Positions 1 to 9,479 are shown, counted from the first letter of the stretch. The stretch is 64,000 nt of DNA from Lachnospiraceae bacterium (GCA_900757145.1 CAAEMT010000033.1:14651-78650), one strand, 5' to 3'. Made by a program: numbers and translations. Notes: generated from the sequence alone by a model not told the origin.

Positions 1-1281
1 TTCTTCTCTGGAGAGCTTCACTTTCACAGGCTCTTTTGTCAGATATGCGCCAAGCGCCGCATACGGCTGCACCGTCATATCCTCCTTGCCGCCGAAGCCT
101 CCGCCTACAAGCGCATTCTGCACCTTTACCTTATCTGTTCCAAGCGTCATGATACACTCATGGAGCGTCTGGTGCGCCGACTGGTCTGTAGAATAAACGA
201 ATACGTCTCCCTCGCTGTCAATAAAAGCAACGGCGCACTCCGGCTCCAGAAAGGCATGTTCTGTCCACGGCGTCTCAAAATGCTGCGAGATCACGTACTT
301 CGACTGTTCGATCGCCGCCTGCGCATTTCCCCTGCTGATGTGTTCGTGAGAACAGATATTGTTTTCCATTCCCTCTATGACGATCGGAGCATCCGGCGCT
401 GCGGCAGACGCAATGCTGTTCACGACAGGAAGCACTTCATACTCCACCTTGATCAGCTTCTTTGCCTTCTCTGCCGTCTCATGATCCTCTGCCACCACCA
501 GCGCGACCGGATCGCCGAGATAATGCACAAGCTCTCCGACCGGAACGAATACGTACTGATCATGCCTGAGATGACCGATCAGATTTTCCCCCGGAACGTC
601 CGCCGCCGTATAGACGCCGCGCACACCGGGAAGCGCTTTTGCCTTTTTTGTATCGATTGAAAGCACTCTGGCTCTCGCATATTTGCTGCGCAGAAGGCTG
701 CCGCAGAGCATTCCCGGCAGGTAATAATCATCCGGATATTTTCCCTCTCCAAGCACCTTTTCTTTTGCATCAATACGCTGCACGCGGTTTCCCGGCTTCC
801 AGTCTTTTGCCCCTGCTTCCGGAATCCTGCCGTCTCTCATGATCTGCGCCGCAAGCTCCACGGCTGCGATTATCTTCACATAGCCTGTACAGCGGCAGTA
901 GTTGTTGCGCAGCGCATACCGGATCTCAAGCTCGGTCGGATCCGGATTTTTATCAAGCAAAGCCTTCGTGCACATCACCATGCCCGGTATGCAGAAGCCG
1001 CACTGTACTGCTCCTGCCTCCGCATATGCGAACGTATATACTTCCTTCTCCCAATCGTTAAGTCCTTCTACCGTAATGACGCTTTTTCCGTCGAGTGAAT
1101 CGGTATCCGGTACGCACGCCTTGCATGTTACCCCGTCAATGATCACGGTACAGGCGCCGCAGGCTCCCTGACTGCATCCATCCTTTACAGAGGTCAGGTG
1201 GAGCTCATCTCTGAGAAATCGGAGAAGCTTCTGATTCTTCGACGGAGTCACCCGTACTCCGTTCACCATAAAATCAGCCAT
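1..1281 (-). CDS. Fused xanthine dehydrogenase (2Fe-2S domain plus molybdopterin domain), 3' end outside window
   Basis: Molybdenum hydroxylase, likely the selenium-dependent xanthine dehydrogenase of the ssnA/ygfK/ygeX cluster, oxidising or reducing purines at C2/C8. Translation from ATG 1281 (GGAG 8 nt upstream) gives 427 residues and is still open at base 1. The N-terminus is a ferredoxin-like 2Fe-2S domain (DGCSQGACGACTV around residues 34-46), followed by the helical 2Fe-2S domain (CGFCIPGM and NYCRCTGYVK). Next comes the start of the large domain (AKEKVLGEGKYPDDYYLPGM and, near the edge, GGGFGGKED). The fusion of small and large subunits in one chain contrasts with the three separate subunits at 16.6-20.5 kb. 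Selenium dependence is inferred from context only; the labile selenium is not encoded as selenocysteine. It is the last visible gene of the leftward ssnA unit. Confidence 0.9.
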   Translation of the reverse strand, partial: MADFMVNGVRVTPSKNQKLLRFLRDELHLTSVKDGCSQGACGACTVIIDGVTCKACVPDTDSLDGKSVITVEGLNDWEKEVYTFAYAEAGAVQCGFCIPGMVMCTKALLDKNPDPTELEIRYALRNNYCRCTGYVKIIAAVELAAQIMRDGRIPEAGAKDWKPGNRVQRIDAKEKVLGEGKYPDDYYLPGMLCGSLLRSKYARARVLSIDTKKAKALPGVRGVYTAADVPGENLIGHLRHDQYVFVPVGELVHYLGDPVALVVAEDHETAEKAKKLIKVEYEVLPVVNSIASAAAPDAPIVIEGMENNICSHEHISRGNAQAAIEQSKYVISQHFETPWTEHAFLEPECAVAFIDSEGDVFVYSTDQSAHQTLHECIMTLGTDKVKVQNALVGGGFGGKEDMTVQPYAALGAYLTKEPVKVKLSREE

Positions 1282-1307
1282 CGTCTGATCTCCTTTCTTT
1301 TTTTGAA

Positions 1308-1355
1308 GGGGTGCCGCAAAATGCTTATTCCAGTGAATAGCATTTGCAGCGCCCC
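1308..1355 (-). other. Long hairpin between hydantoinase and xanthine dehydrogenase genes
   Basis: On the transcribed (minus) strand GGGGCGCTGCAAATGC (1355-1340) pairs with GCATTTTGCGGCACCCC (1324-1308), with two G-U pairs and one bulged A. The loop is about 15 nt. It is not followed by a U run, so it is probably not an intrinsic terminator. It lies 27-85 nt before the xdh start codon. A shorter hairpin with the same outer bases precedes the other xdh operon near 20.5 kb. The role is unknown; RNA stabilisation or a regulatory element are possibilities. Confidence 0.5.
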
Positions 1356-1366
1356 CTCCCAAACTG

Positions 1367-2734
1367 TCATCTTCCGGCTGCAACGTACACTCCCATGCCG
1401 CCATTTACGATCTCGCCGTTTCTGGCTGCCAGCGTTCCTCTCAAATATACCTGTTCGGCACGTCCTCTCAGACGCGTACCCTCCATCGGACAGTAATCGA
1501 TATTTGTTTTCTGCGTTTCTTTTGTCAGCGTCCACTCCTGCAGGGGATCCCACACGACGATATCTGCATCGCTGCCCGGAAGCAGCGCCCCCTTTCTCGG
1601 ATACAGGCGGTAGAGCTTTGCCTGATTTTCCGACAGGTATGCGCACATCTGCTGCAGCGTCAGCCTGCCTGTTCCCACTCCAAAGTGGTACAGAAGCGCC
1701 GGACGCTCCTCGCCGCCGGGCATTCCGCACGGCGTTTTGGCAAAATCCTCTTCTCCCATCATCTTCTGCGATGAATTGAAGCTGCAGTGATCGGTACAAA
1801 CTGTCTGCACCTCACCGTGGGAGAGCGCCCTCCACAGTACCTCCTGATCCTCCTTTGTCCGAAGCGGCGGAGCGATCATGTACTTTCTGCCCTCATTTCC
1901 AGGCAGCAGATAACGGCTCTCGTCAAGCAGGAGATACTGCGGACAAGTCTCCACATAGACCGTCTGCCCCTGCTCTCTGGCGCGTCTTACCTCCTCGTAT
2001 CCTTCCTTTGAACTCAGATGTACGATGATGACAGGCGTGTCTACGCATTTTGCGATCTTCAAGAGTCTTGCGATCGCCTCCGCCTCCGCAAGCGCAGGCC
2101 GCGTCTTTGGATACAAGGAAACGTCCTTTCTGTTTCCTTTTTCACGCAGTACCTGAGCAAGACGCGCATCGATGATCCCGCGGTTTTCACAGTGTACGCC
2201 CGCAATGCCGCCAAGCTCCTTTAAGCGCGCAAGCACCTCATAAACACTGCGATCATCGAGTACCATCGCATCGTACGTCATATAGAGCTTAAACGAACGG
2301 ATTCCCATCTCGGTGATCTGCGCAAGCTCGCTGCTGATTTCTTCGTTCCAGTCGGAGATCGCCAGATGGAACGCATAATCGCAGGAGGATCTTCCGTCCG
2401 CTTTTTTATGCCACTGTTCCAATGCATAGGCAAGCGTCTCGCCCTTATTCTGCGTGGCAAAATCTACAATACATGTCGTACCGCCGGAGATCTCTGCTTT
2501 TGTGCCGGTCTCAAATCCGTCCGCAGTTACCGTTCCCGATACCTCCAGATCCATGTGGGTGTGCGCGTCGATAAAGCCCGGAAACAGATATTTTCCCGTC
2601 ACATCCACGATCTCTGCGTTGTTCACTTCCAGATGCTCGCCGACGGCGGCGATCTTATCATCTCTCACGAGAAGATCAAGCTGCCTTACCCCGTCTGCGC
2701 TTACAATCTTCCCTCCGCGAAACAGTCGTTCCAT
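1367..2734 (-). CDS. Dihydropyrimidinase/hydantoinase-type amidohydrolase (HyuA/YgeZ family)
   Basis: Cyclic amide hydrolase of the dihydropyrimidinase/D-hydantoinase family, 455 residues, the usual length. Visible motifs are the metal-binding GFIDAHTHMD (about residue 54-63), the lysine in SFKLYMTYDA (about residue 149) that is carbamylated in the family to bridge two metals, and GVHCENRG and VHLSS for the further histidines. In the purine cluster it is expected to open a ring or hydrolyse a cyclic intermediate during anaerobic uric acid breakdown; the exact substrate is not known from sequence. It sits between ygfK (115 nt upstream) and the fused xanthine dehydrogenase (85 nt downstream), all on one strand, and is probably part of the ssnA transcript. 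Confidence 0.9.
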   Translation of the reverse strand: MERLFRGGKIVSADGVRQLDLLVRDDKIAAVGEHLEVNNAEIVDVTGKYLFPGFIDAHTHMDLEVSGTVTADGFETGTKAEISGGTTCIVDFATQNKGETLAYALEQWHKKADGRSSCDYAFHLAISDWNEEISSELAQITEMGIRSFKLYMTYDAMVLDDRSVYEVLARLKELGGIAGVHCENRGIIDARLAQVLREKGNRKDVSLYPKTRPALAEAEAIARLLKIAKCVDTPVIIVHLSSKEGYEEVRRAREQGQTVYVETCPQYLLLDESRYLLPGNEGRKYMIAPPLRTKEDQEVLWRALSHGEVQTVCTDHCSFNSSQKMMGEEDFAKTPCGMPGGEERPALLYHFGVGTGRLTLQQMCAYLSENQAKLYRLYPRKGALLPGSDADIVVWDPLQEWTLTKETQKTNIDYCPMEGTRLRGRAEQVYLRGTLAARNGEIVNGGMGVYVAAGR

Positions 2735-2849
2735 AGGTCATTCCTTCTTCCTTTTCTGGTTAGATACCGCAGCAGAATGATAAAAAGGCGAACCTCAATA
2801 CAATTTTGCCGGCATCTTTTCATAATAATGACATATTTATATCACGGAT

Positions 2850-5831
2850 CTACAGCAGATACGCATAATCCTTACATACAGCCCCGATCAGTCTGCAAAG
2901 ACCGTCCGGAAGGCGTCCCGGCTGTGCCAGCGACCAGTCAAACGTTTCTCCTAAAAACCTTACCTTACCGGAAACCGCCTCGCGGTCAAGGATCGTAAAG
3001 CCGTCGTTTTTGCTGTCCTCCATATGCGCTTCATTCTTAAACAGTGTAAACTTATCGAGATACGGTGCGCTTGCGTACGGACAGAATGTACGGCAGTTTC
3101 CGCATTCGTTGCACATATAATCCACATGGATGACCTGCGCTTTTGACATCCCCGGTACACGGATCGAAATATTCGCGCGGTTCGGACATACATCGACACA
3201 GTTTTCACATACTGTCGAACACCCAAGACATCTTGTGCTCTCTGCATTTTCGTCCGGCTCTTTCAAAACGCCTTTCTTTCTGTAAATAGCATCCGTATCT
3301 CCCATTTGGCTCATATCTGCCGCAACCGGACATCCTGCGATCGCTTCTGCCGCTGTCAGTGCGTGCGCCATGCCCTTTACGACTACGGACGGACCGTACA
3401 GACCGTCGCCGATCACGTATACGCCCTCCACGTTCGTCTCAAGCGTACTGCTTACTTTCGCGCGTCCTCTTTCATCCACATGGATACCGTTCGCCTCGTA
3501 GAAGTCAGACGGAACCTTTTCACCGACTGCCGCGATCACTGTATCAGCCGGAACGCTTACTGTTTCGTCCGTTTCTGTCACGCCTGCGCGCCCCGATGCG
3601 TCCACAGCGCCAAGCTGCATCTTTGTGCATAGGAGCGTGCCATTTTCAAGCTTCACCGGAGCAAGCAGTTCTTTAAAGATCACGCCGTCCGAAAGAGCAA
3701 GCATCAGCTCATGCTCATCTGCCGGCATATACCGTTTCGTCCTTCTATATACAAGGTATACGTTCTCTACGCCTTTGCAGCGCTTTGCCGCGCGCGCCGT
3801 ATCCATTGCCGTATTGCCGCCTCCGATGATCACGACATTTTTTCCGAGGTCGACCGCGCCCTTTTTCTCGTTGAATTCTTCCAGGAATGCAAGCGCATTG
3901 ACGGCTTCTTCGCCCTCAAGCGAAAGCTCTCCTCGCTTATAAGCGCCGACTGCCAGTACAACATCGTCATAGCCTGCCGCTTTCAGCTCAGCTACAGGCG
4001 GCGCCTGCGTATTTGTCAGGATCTTTACGCCGAGCCTCTCAAGAAGCGCCGCGTCCTTTGCGATCGTATCGTCTGCGATACGGAAATCAGGGATGATCGC
4101 GCTTACGACTCCGCCCAGTCTGTCGCGCTTTTCATAGATCGTAACGTCCGCGCCTGCTCTTGCAAGATAAAACGCAGCCGCCATACCGGACGGACCGCCG
4201 CCGACTACAGCCACGTTTTTCTTGCATGTACCTGTCGCTTCGACCTCTGAAAGCAACGTATCAAATGCATTCTGCGCGCATAAAAGCTTCGTATCGCGTA
4301 TCTGTACGCTCGTCTCATAGAAATTGCGCGTACAGTGGCTCTGACATGCGTGAGAACAGATCGTGCCCGTGATAAACGGCAGCGCGTTCTTATTCAGGAT
4401 CACGCGGAGCGCTTCCTCGTACTTTCCTTCTCCGGCAAGACGCACGTACGTCGTGATCTCCTGATGGATCGGACACGTATCCTCGCACGGAGCCGTATAG
4501 CAGTTAAGCAGCGGCACCTTCTCGTCCGACTTGCGCGATACCGGCATCTTTGCAGATTTTACATGATGCTGATCCGTCACGGCGTCCGCAGCCACCTTTG
4601 ACAGCGCTTCGGCGTCGATGCCTGTAAACGGCTTTACGCCCGTCTCGTCAAGCCTTTGCGCCATCTGGAGCAGTCTCTGATATCCGCCAGGCTTGAGGAT
4701 CGTCGTGGCAACCGTCACCGGCCATACGCCTGTTCCAACGATGCGGTCGATGTTGAATGCGTCTGCGCCGCCGGAATATGCGATGCGCAGCTTTCCGTCA
4801 AATTCACGCGACAGCTTTGCCGCAAGCGCGATAGACAGCGGAAACAGCGCTTTTCCCGACATATACATCTCTTCGCTCGGAAGCTCGTTTGCCTTTACGT
4901 CTACCGGAAAGGTATTCGTGATCTTTACGCCGAACTCAAGATTCAGATCAAATGAGAGTTTCATCAATCTCGTAAGCATCGGAACTGCGTCCACATACTG
5001 AAGGTCGTCCTCGAAGTGGAAGCGTCCAAAAGCGATGTAGTCGTAACCCATCTTATCAAGCGTCTCTCTCGCAAACTCATAGCCAAGCAGCGTCGGGTTG
5101 CACTTGACGAATGTATGCATATGCTTTTCGGTCAGCAGATAATCGGCAATGCGCTCGATCTCCTGCGGCGGGCAGCCGTGCAGTGTGGAGATCGTCGCGG
5201 AATTACAGATCTGCGGCGAGATGGACTCGATGTCCTCTTTCGTCAGACGTTTGAAATCGCCTGCATGATCCAGCAGATATCGGCGGCACGTCTGAAATGC
5301 TTCTGTATGTTCCGCATTTTTCATATTTTCAATAAAAGTATCTATCTTTTCAGATTTGATGCCTGCAAGGTCGTAGCCTACGCTGATGTTGAACTGGAAG
5401 CCGTCCATAGAACCCAGCTCATACTCCTTTGCCATCACACAGAGCAGGAACCATGCCTTGATATATTCGTCCTGTGCCTGCGGTACGTACAGCTCCGTCG
5501 ACCATTCACAGTTGTAGCCCTCGTCATCCGCCTTGATACATGGCTTATTTATGCAGGCTGCAAGCTCCGCTCCGTCCATGATCTGAACTGTTTTTAATTC
5601 AAAGAAACGGCTTCCTGCATAATAGGACGCTGCGATATTCTGTGCAAGCTGACTGTTCGGGCCTGCTGCCGGACCGATCGGCGTCTCCAGCTTCCTGCCG
5701 AAGATCTGAAGCGTCTCTCCTGATGCGCGATACGGTCTGCGCACTCCAAATACCGTTCCCTTTGTATCATGCTCCGTCATCACCCAGTCCAGCAGCTGGT
5801 CAAACGGCATACATGTCATAATATCACTCAT
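2850..5831 (-). CDS. ygfK: YgfK family iron-sulfur flavoprotein (putative selenate reductase subunit)
   Basis: Large oxidoreductase of 993 residues built like dihydropyrimidine dehydrogenase rearranged. The N-terminal 430 residues are dihydroorotate dehydrogenase-like (GPAAGPNSQLAQN; STLHGCPPQEIE). A cysteine cluster follows around residue 440 (CYTAPCEDTCPIHQ), then an FAD/NAD(P) module (VVGGGPSGMAAAFYLA near 540; VIIGGGNTAMDTA near 650). Two C-terminal 4Fe-4S clusters end the chain (CSTVCENCVDVCP, CNECGNCRTFCP). It probably passes electrons between NAD(P)H and a pyrimidine- or purine-derived ring. The selenate reductase name is historical and not proven. It lies 63 nt after ssnA with AGGAGGAAA before the start, so co-transcription is likely. 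Confidence 0.93.
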   Translation of the reverse strand: MSDIMTCMPFDQLLDWVMTEHDTKGTVFGVRRPYRASGETLQIFGRKLETPIGPAAGPNSQLAQNIAASYYAGSRFFELKTVQIMDGAELAACINKPCIKADDEGYNCEWSTELYVPQAQDEYIKAWFLLCVMAKEYELGSMDGFQFNISVGYDLAGIKSEKIDTFIENMKNAEHTEAFQTCRRYLLDHAGDFKRLTKEDIESISPQICNSATISTLHGCPPQEIERIADYLLTEKHMHTFVKCNPTLLGYEFARETLDKMGYDYIAFGRFHFEDDLQYVDAVPMLTRLMKLSFDLNLEFGVKITNTFPVDVKANELPSEEMYMSGKALFPLSIALAAKLSREFDGKLRIAYSGGADAFNIDRIVGTGVWPVTVATTILKPGGYQRLLQMAQRLDETGVKPFTGIDAEALSKVAADAVTDQHHVKSAKMPVSRKSDEKVPLLNCYTAPCEDTCPIHQEITTYVRLAGEGKYEEALRVILNKNALPFITGTICSHACQSHCTRNFYETSVQIRDTKLLCAQNAFDTLLSEVEATGTCKKNVAVVGGGPSGMAAAFYLARAGADVTIYEKRDRLGGVVSAIIPDFRIADDTIAKDAALLERLGVKILTNTQAPPVAELKAAGYDDVVLAVGAYKRGELSLEGEEAVNALAFLEEFNEKKGAVDLGKNVVIIGGGNTAMDTARAAKRCKGVENVYLVYRRTKRYMPADEHELMLALSDGVIFKELLAPVKLENGTLLCTKMQLGAVDASGRAGVTETDETVSVPADTVIAAVGEKVPSDFYEANGIHVDERGRAKVSSTLETNVEGVYVIGDGLYGPSVVVKGMAHALTAAEAIAGCPVAADMSQMGDTDAIYRKKGVLKEPDENAESTRCLGCSTVCENCVDVCPNRANISIRVPGMSKAQVIHVDYMCNECGNCRTFCPYASAPYLDKFTLFKNEAHMEDSKNDGFTILDREAVSGKVRFLGETFDWSLAQPGRLPDGLCRLIGAVCKDYAYLL

Positions 5832-5894
5832 ACGCTTTTCCTCCTGAACTTCTTTGCTTATCCGATCATACTCTATCAGAGCTTTCTGCTTTAT

Positions 5895-7226
5895 TTATCC
5901 GTTAATGCTTTTCCAGAGCTTCGCAGATGACTCGCGGCATTTTGCCATTACTTCTTCCACATCTGCTACCTTTACTTCTCGATCCTGCATCAAAACCTTA
6001 CCGTTGCCGACAGTCGTCACAACATCGTGTCCCGTCATGCCGAACAAGATATGTCCGTTGATATTCTCTGCGCCAAGGTAGGTCGGCGGATCGTAATCCA
6101 CAACGATCACATCGCCTGCAGCTCCTTCTTTCAGTACGCCAAGCGGTGTCTTAAAATAGCGGTTGGCAATCGCAGCGTTATTATAAAACAGCATCTGCGG
6201 CACCTCTCCCCATGCGGCGTTTGCATCGCACAGATGATGCTTGTGCAGTACGTTCGCTACCTTGAAGGACTCTGTCATATCGTGCGTATAACCGTCTGTA
6301 CCAAGTCCCGTAAGAATGCCTCTGTGGACAAGCTCCATCGTCGGCGGGCAGCCGCACGCATTGCCCATGTTGGATTCCGGATTATGTACGACCATCGTAT
6401 CTGTCGCTTTGATCAGCTCCATCTCATGCGGATTGATATAGATGCAGTGTCCGAGCAGCGTTTTTTCTCCGAGAATTCCGTGATCCATCAGCCGGTCTAC
6501 GATACGCTTTCCGTAATGCTTCAGGCAGTGATGCAGATCCTCGATGCCCTCAGCCACATGGATGTGATAGCCGACCTCGTCCGGCTTGTTTGCCGCCGCA
6601 AGCTCCATCGTCTCATCTGAGATCGTAAACTGCGCGTGCATTCCCATCATACCTGCGATCATATCCGAATCATCTTTCAGAGCGTACTTGATAAAATTGG
6701 CGTTTTCCATGACGGATTCTCTCGCCTTATCCATACCGTCGCGGTCGGATACCTCATAGCACAGGCAGGCGCGCACGCCAAGCTCCTTCGCCGCATCTGC
6801 GATCGTAAAGAGGCTGTCCGTAATATGCCCGAAACTTGCGTGATGATCGAACGTCGTCGTCACGCCGTTTCTGATACTGGAGATCAGCGTCTCCATTGCG
6901 CTGTATTTCGTCTGTTCCAGTGTAAGATGGCGATCGATCGTCCACCACTGTCCGTCCAGAATGTCGAGGAATCCCTTCGGGTTGTAACCCTTGATAGAAA
7001 AGCCTCTTGCAAAAGCGCTGTAAATATGCTCATGCGCATTGATAAACGCAGGCATGATCACCTTGCCCTTTGCATCAATGTACTGCGCGTCCGCGTACGC
7101 TGCGCGAATCTTTGCTGTCGTACCTATCTTTGCGATCTTCGTCCCGTCAATCGCTACTGCGCCGTCTGCAACATACGGATTACTCTCATCGCGTGTAAAT
7201 AACTTTCCGTTTCCGATTATCAACAT
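5895..7226 (-). CDS. ssnA: Putative aminohydrolase SsnA
   Basis: Amidohydrolase of 443 residues related to guanine/chlorohydrolase deaminases. Metal-site motifs are INAHEHIYSAFARG (around residue 62-75, with HEH in place of the commoner HxH such as HTH), HIHVAEG near 223, LLGHCIYIN near 260 and GLGTDGYTHDM near 310. SsnA is a marker of the anaerobic purine/selenium-linked cluster; the precise substrate is unsettled. It is the first gene of the leftward unit, and a good sigma-A type promoter lies 130-160 nt upstream (7355-7383). A GGAGGAAG ribosome site precedes the ATG. Neighbours ygfK, hydantoinase and xdh support a role in purine ring opening or deamination. Confidence 0.93.
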   Translation of the reverse strand: MLIIGNGKLFTRDESNPYVADGAVAIDGTKIAKIGTTAKIRAAYADAQYIDAKGKVIMPAFINAHEHIYSAFARGFSIKGYNPKGFLDILDGQWWTIDRHLTLEQTKYSAMETLISSIRNGVTTTFDHHASFGHITDSLFTIADAAKELGVRACLCYEVSDRDGMDKARESVMENANFIKYALKDDSDMIAGMMGMHAQFTISDETMELAAANKPDEVGYHIHVAEGIEDLHHCLKHYGKRIVDRLMDHGILGEKTLLGHCIYINPHEMELIKATDTMVVHNPESNMGNACGCPPTMELVHRGILTGLGTDGYTHDMTESFKVANVLHKHHLCDANAAWGEVPQMLFYNNAAIANRYFKTPLGVLKEGAAGDVIVVDYDPPTYLGAENINGHILFGMTGHDVVTTVGNGKVLMQDREVKVADVEEVMAKCRESSAKLWKSING

Positions 7227-7354
7227 ATCGACTTCCTCCTTTTCCTTCAGCTATGCAATCCTCTTTTCAATTTTACAACATTAATAACATGTTTTTTCAT
7301 TGACTTCTTTGATTTTTTCGTACATTTTATACAAATCATCCAGTATATATCATC

Positions 7355-7383
7355 ATATTACCATCATTTTCTTTGAAAATCAA
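7355..7383 (-). promoter_or_regulatory. Promoter for ssnA-ygfK-hyuA-xdh
   Basis: On the minus strand: -35 TTGATT (7383-7378), 17-nt spacer, -10 TAATAT (7360-7355), with TGG directly before the -10 giving an extended -10. It lies in the divergent AT-rich region 7227-7503 and leaves a leader of about 125 nt before the ssnA start. No riboswitch fold was recognised in that leader. Confidence 0.65.
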
Positions 7384-7433
7384 CTTAAAACAAAAAATAT
7401 TTTTTGTCTACTAAAAATTTTTGTATTTTTGTA

Positions 7434-7461
7434 TTGCTTTTCTGATTTTCTGTGATATGAT
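7434..7461 (+). promoter_or_regulatory. Promoter for the regulator-ygeX-ygeY-ygeW-arcC unit
   Basis: -35 TTGCTT (7434-7439), 16-nt spacer, -10 TATGAT (7456-7461) preceded by TGA, giving an extended -10. It is 43 nt upstream of the regulator's ATG, which has a GAGGAGG ribosome site at 7490-7496. Its back-to-back arrangement with the ssnA promoter (7355-7383) suggests that the regulator encoded here could act on both from the shared AT-rich 277-bp intergenic region. Confidence 0.65.
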
Positions 7462-7503
7462 GAATTTAAGAATTATAAAACACGGCATAAGAGGAGGTAC
7501 TAT

Positions 7504-8157
7504 ATGGGAGATTTGGGACTTGATTTTTTAAAACAGCTCGCTGCCGGACTTGCCGCACAGTTTGGCAGCAACTGTGAAATCGTGATTCACGATCTGGCCA
7601 GACATTCGATCGAACATTCCATTGTTCATATTGAAAATGCCCACATATCCGGCAGAAAGTTAGGCGACGGACCGTCGGAGATCGTACTGGATGCTCTGCG
7701 ACAGAAAGGCGATGGATTAAAAGACCGTCTGGCATACCTTACCAAGACTGACAATGGACGTATCCTGAAATCTTCTACAATCTACGTAAAAGACGACGAA
7801 GGTATTCCACATTATGTACTTTCCATCAATTATGACATCACAAATCTGCTGGCACTTGAGAATAGTCTTCATTCACTGACGGATTGCCCTGAAGCAGAGA
7901 ATAACGACAATAACAAAAACAGCGCGCCGCACAAGATCACACACGACGTCAACGATCTGCTCGATGAGCTGATCGAGCAGTCCGTGGAACTCATCGGCGT
8001 TCCGGTCGCCATGATGACAAAAGACGATAAGGTAAAAGCGCTCAACTTCTTAAATGACGCAGGCGCTTTCCTGATCACGAAATCCGGCGATAAAGTCGCA
8101 AAGTATTTCGGAATTTCAAAATATACATTATACAGCTACGTGGATATTAACAGATAG
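7504..8157 (+). CDS. YheO/DauR-like transcriptional regulator (PAS_6 plus HTH_22)
   Basis: Predicted DNA-binding regulator of 217 residues. Residues 1-120 match the YheO-like PAS domain: the start LDFLKQLAAGLAAQFGSNCE, then VIHDL, and later YVLSINYDIT. A Lys/Asn/Asp-rich linker follows, and residues 145-217 resemble the HTH_22 domain ending in a clear helix-turn-helix (DKVAKYFGISKYTLYSYV). Relatives such as DauR respond to small molecules in amino acid catabolism. As the first gene of the rightward purine arm, directly facing the ssnA promoter, it is the best candidate for the local pathway regulator. The ligand is unknown and could be a purine-derived metabolite such as diaminopropionate; that is inference. 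Confidence 0.85.
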   Translation: MGDLGLDFLKQLAAGLAAQFGSNCEIVIHDLARHSIEHSIVHIENAHISGRKLGDGPSEIVLDALRQKGDGLKDRLAYLTKTDNGRILKSSTIYVKDDEGIPHYVLSINYDITNLLALENSLHSLTDCPEAENNDNNKNSAPHKITHDVNDLLDELIEQSVELIGVPVAMMTKDDKVKALNFLNDAGAFLITKSGDKVAKYFGISKYTLYSYVDINR

Positions 8158-8177
8158 AAAACAGGGAGGGATCAGAA

Positions 8178-9425
8178 TTGAACAGCAACGTAGGCAACCA
8201 GATCAAATGGACACTGAACCACATGCCAAAAAGCGACGATCTTCAGGTACAGAACATGTCTTTGGAGGAGATGCACAGATCCATCGGGTTTCATAAAAGC
8301 TTCCCGCAGTATTCTGTGACGCCTCTGACGAGACTTACAAACCTCGCCTCTTACCTTGGGCTGAAGCGGCTTTACGTAAAGGACGAATCTTACCGCTTCG
8401 GTCTGAACGCATTTAAGGTGCTCGGCGGTTCGTATGCGATCGCAAAGTACATCTCAAAGGAGCTTGGCCGCGACGTAAGCGAGGTACCGTACAGCGTCCT
8501 TACATCAGAAAAGCTCCGCGAGGAATTCGGTCAGGCGACCTTTTTCTCCGCTACGGACGGCAATCACGGACGCGGCGTCGCATGGGCGGCAAACAGACTG
8601 GGACAAAAATGCGTGATCCGCATGCCAAAGGGAACGACGCAGACGCGCCTTGAGAACATCGCAAAGGAAAACGCAACGGTAACGATCGAAGATATGAACT
8701 ACGATGAGTGCGTCCGTCTTGCGGCGAGCGAAGCCGAGAAGACGCCGCGCGGCATCATCGTGCAGGATACGGCATGGGACGGCTATGAGGAGATCCCGAC
8801 ATGGATCATGCAGGGCTACGGAACACTCGCTACGGAGGCTGACGAACAGCTCGCTGCCGACGGCGCGCGTCCGACACATATCTTTATTCAGGCAGGCGTC
8901 GGTTCACTGGCAGGCGCCGTGATCGGATATTTCGCCAACCGCTTCAAGGAAAATCCTCCGGTTATGGTAGTCGTAGAGGCCGGCGCAGCAGACTGTCTCT
9001 ACCGCTCTGCCCTGAAAGGCGACGGAAGCCGCATCGACGTGACAGGCGATATGCTGACGATCATGGCGGGACTTGCGTGCGGCGAGGCAAACACCGTATC
9101 GTGGGATATTCTGCGCAATCACGCCGACGCTTTCGTATCATGCCCCGACTGGGTAAGCGCAAACGGCTGCCGCATCTACGGCGCTCCGATGCGCGGCGAT
9201 ACGCAGGTCGTCTCCGGCGAATCTGGTTCCGTTACTATGGGACTCGTCCATGCGCTGATGACAAAGCCGGAATATAAAAAATTAAAAGAGGCTCTGAAGC
9301 TCGATGAAAATTCCGAAGTGCTTCTCGTATCTTCAGAGGGCGATACCGATCCCAACCGCTACCGTGAGATCGTGTGGGACGGACTGTGCGGTACAGACAA
9401 AGAACCGTTTGCAGACTTACAGTAA
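8178..9425 (+). CDS. ygeX: 2,3-diaminopropionate ammonia-lyase (YgeX/DpaL)
   Basis: PLP-dependent lyase that converts 2,3-diaminopropionate to pyruvate and two ammonia. 415 residues, close to the E. coli enzyme. The PLP lysine is in GLNAFKVLGGSYA near residue 80; the catalytic region has FSATDGNHGRGVAWAA; the phosphate-binding loop is QAGVGSLAGAV near 238. The chosen start is TTG at 8178 because GGGAGGG lies 8 nt upstream and the protein begins at the family's usual point. It is 20 nt after the regulator stop and followed by ygeY. In purine degradation it would supply pyruvate for energy and short-chain acid production. Confidence 0.94.
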   Translation: MNSNVGNQIKWTLNHMPKSDDLQVQNMSLEEMHRSIGFHKSFPQYSVTPLTRLTNLASYLGLKRLYVKDESYRFGLNAFKVLGGSYAIAKYISKELGRDVSEVPYSVLTSEKLREEFGQATFFSATDGNHGRGVAWAANRLGQKCVIRMPKGTTQTRLENIAKENATVTIEDMNYDECVRLAASEAEKTPRGIIVQDTAWDGYEEIPTWIMQGYGTLATEADEQLAADGARPTHIFIQAGVGSLAGAVIGYFANRFKENPPVMVVVEAGAADCLYRSALKGDGSRIDVTGDMLTIMAGLACGEANTVSWDILRNHADAFVSCPDWVSANGCRIYGAPMRGDTQVVSGESGSVTMGLVHALMTKPEYKKLKEALKLDENSEVLLVSSEGDTDPNRYREIVWDGLCGTDKEPFADLQ

Positions 9426-9479
9426 AGCAAAAAGACAGTAATCTTTTAAGCAGCAATCATCTTTAAGGAGGATAACAAA

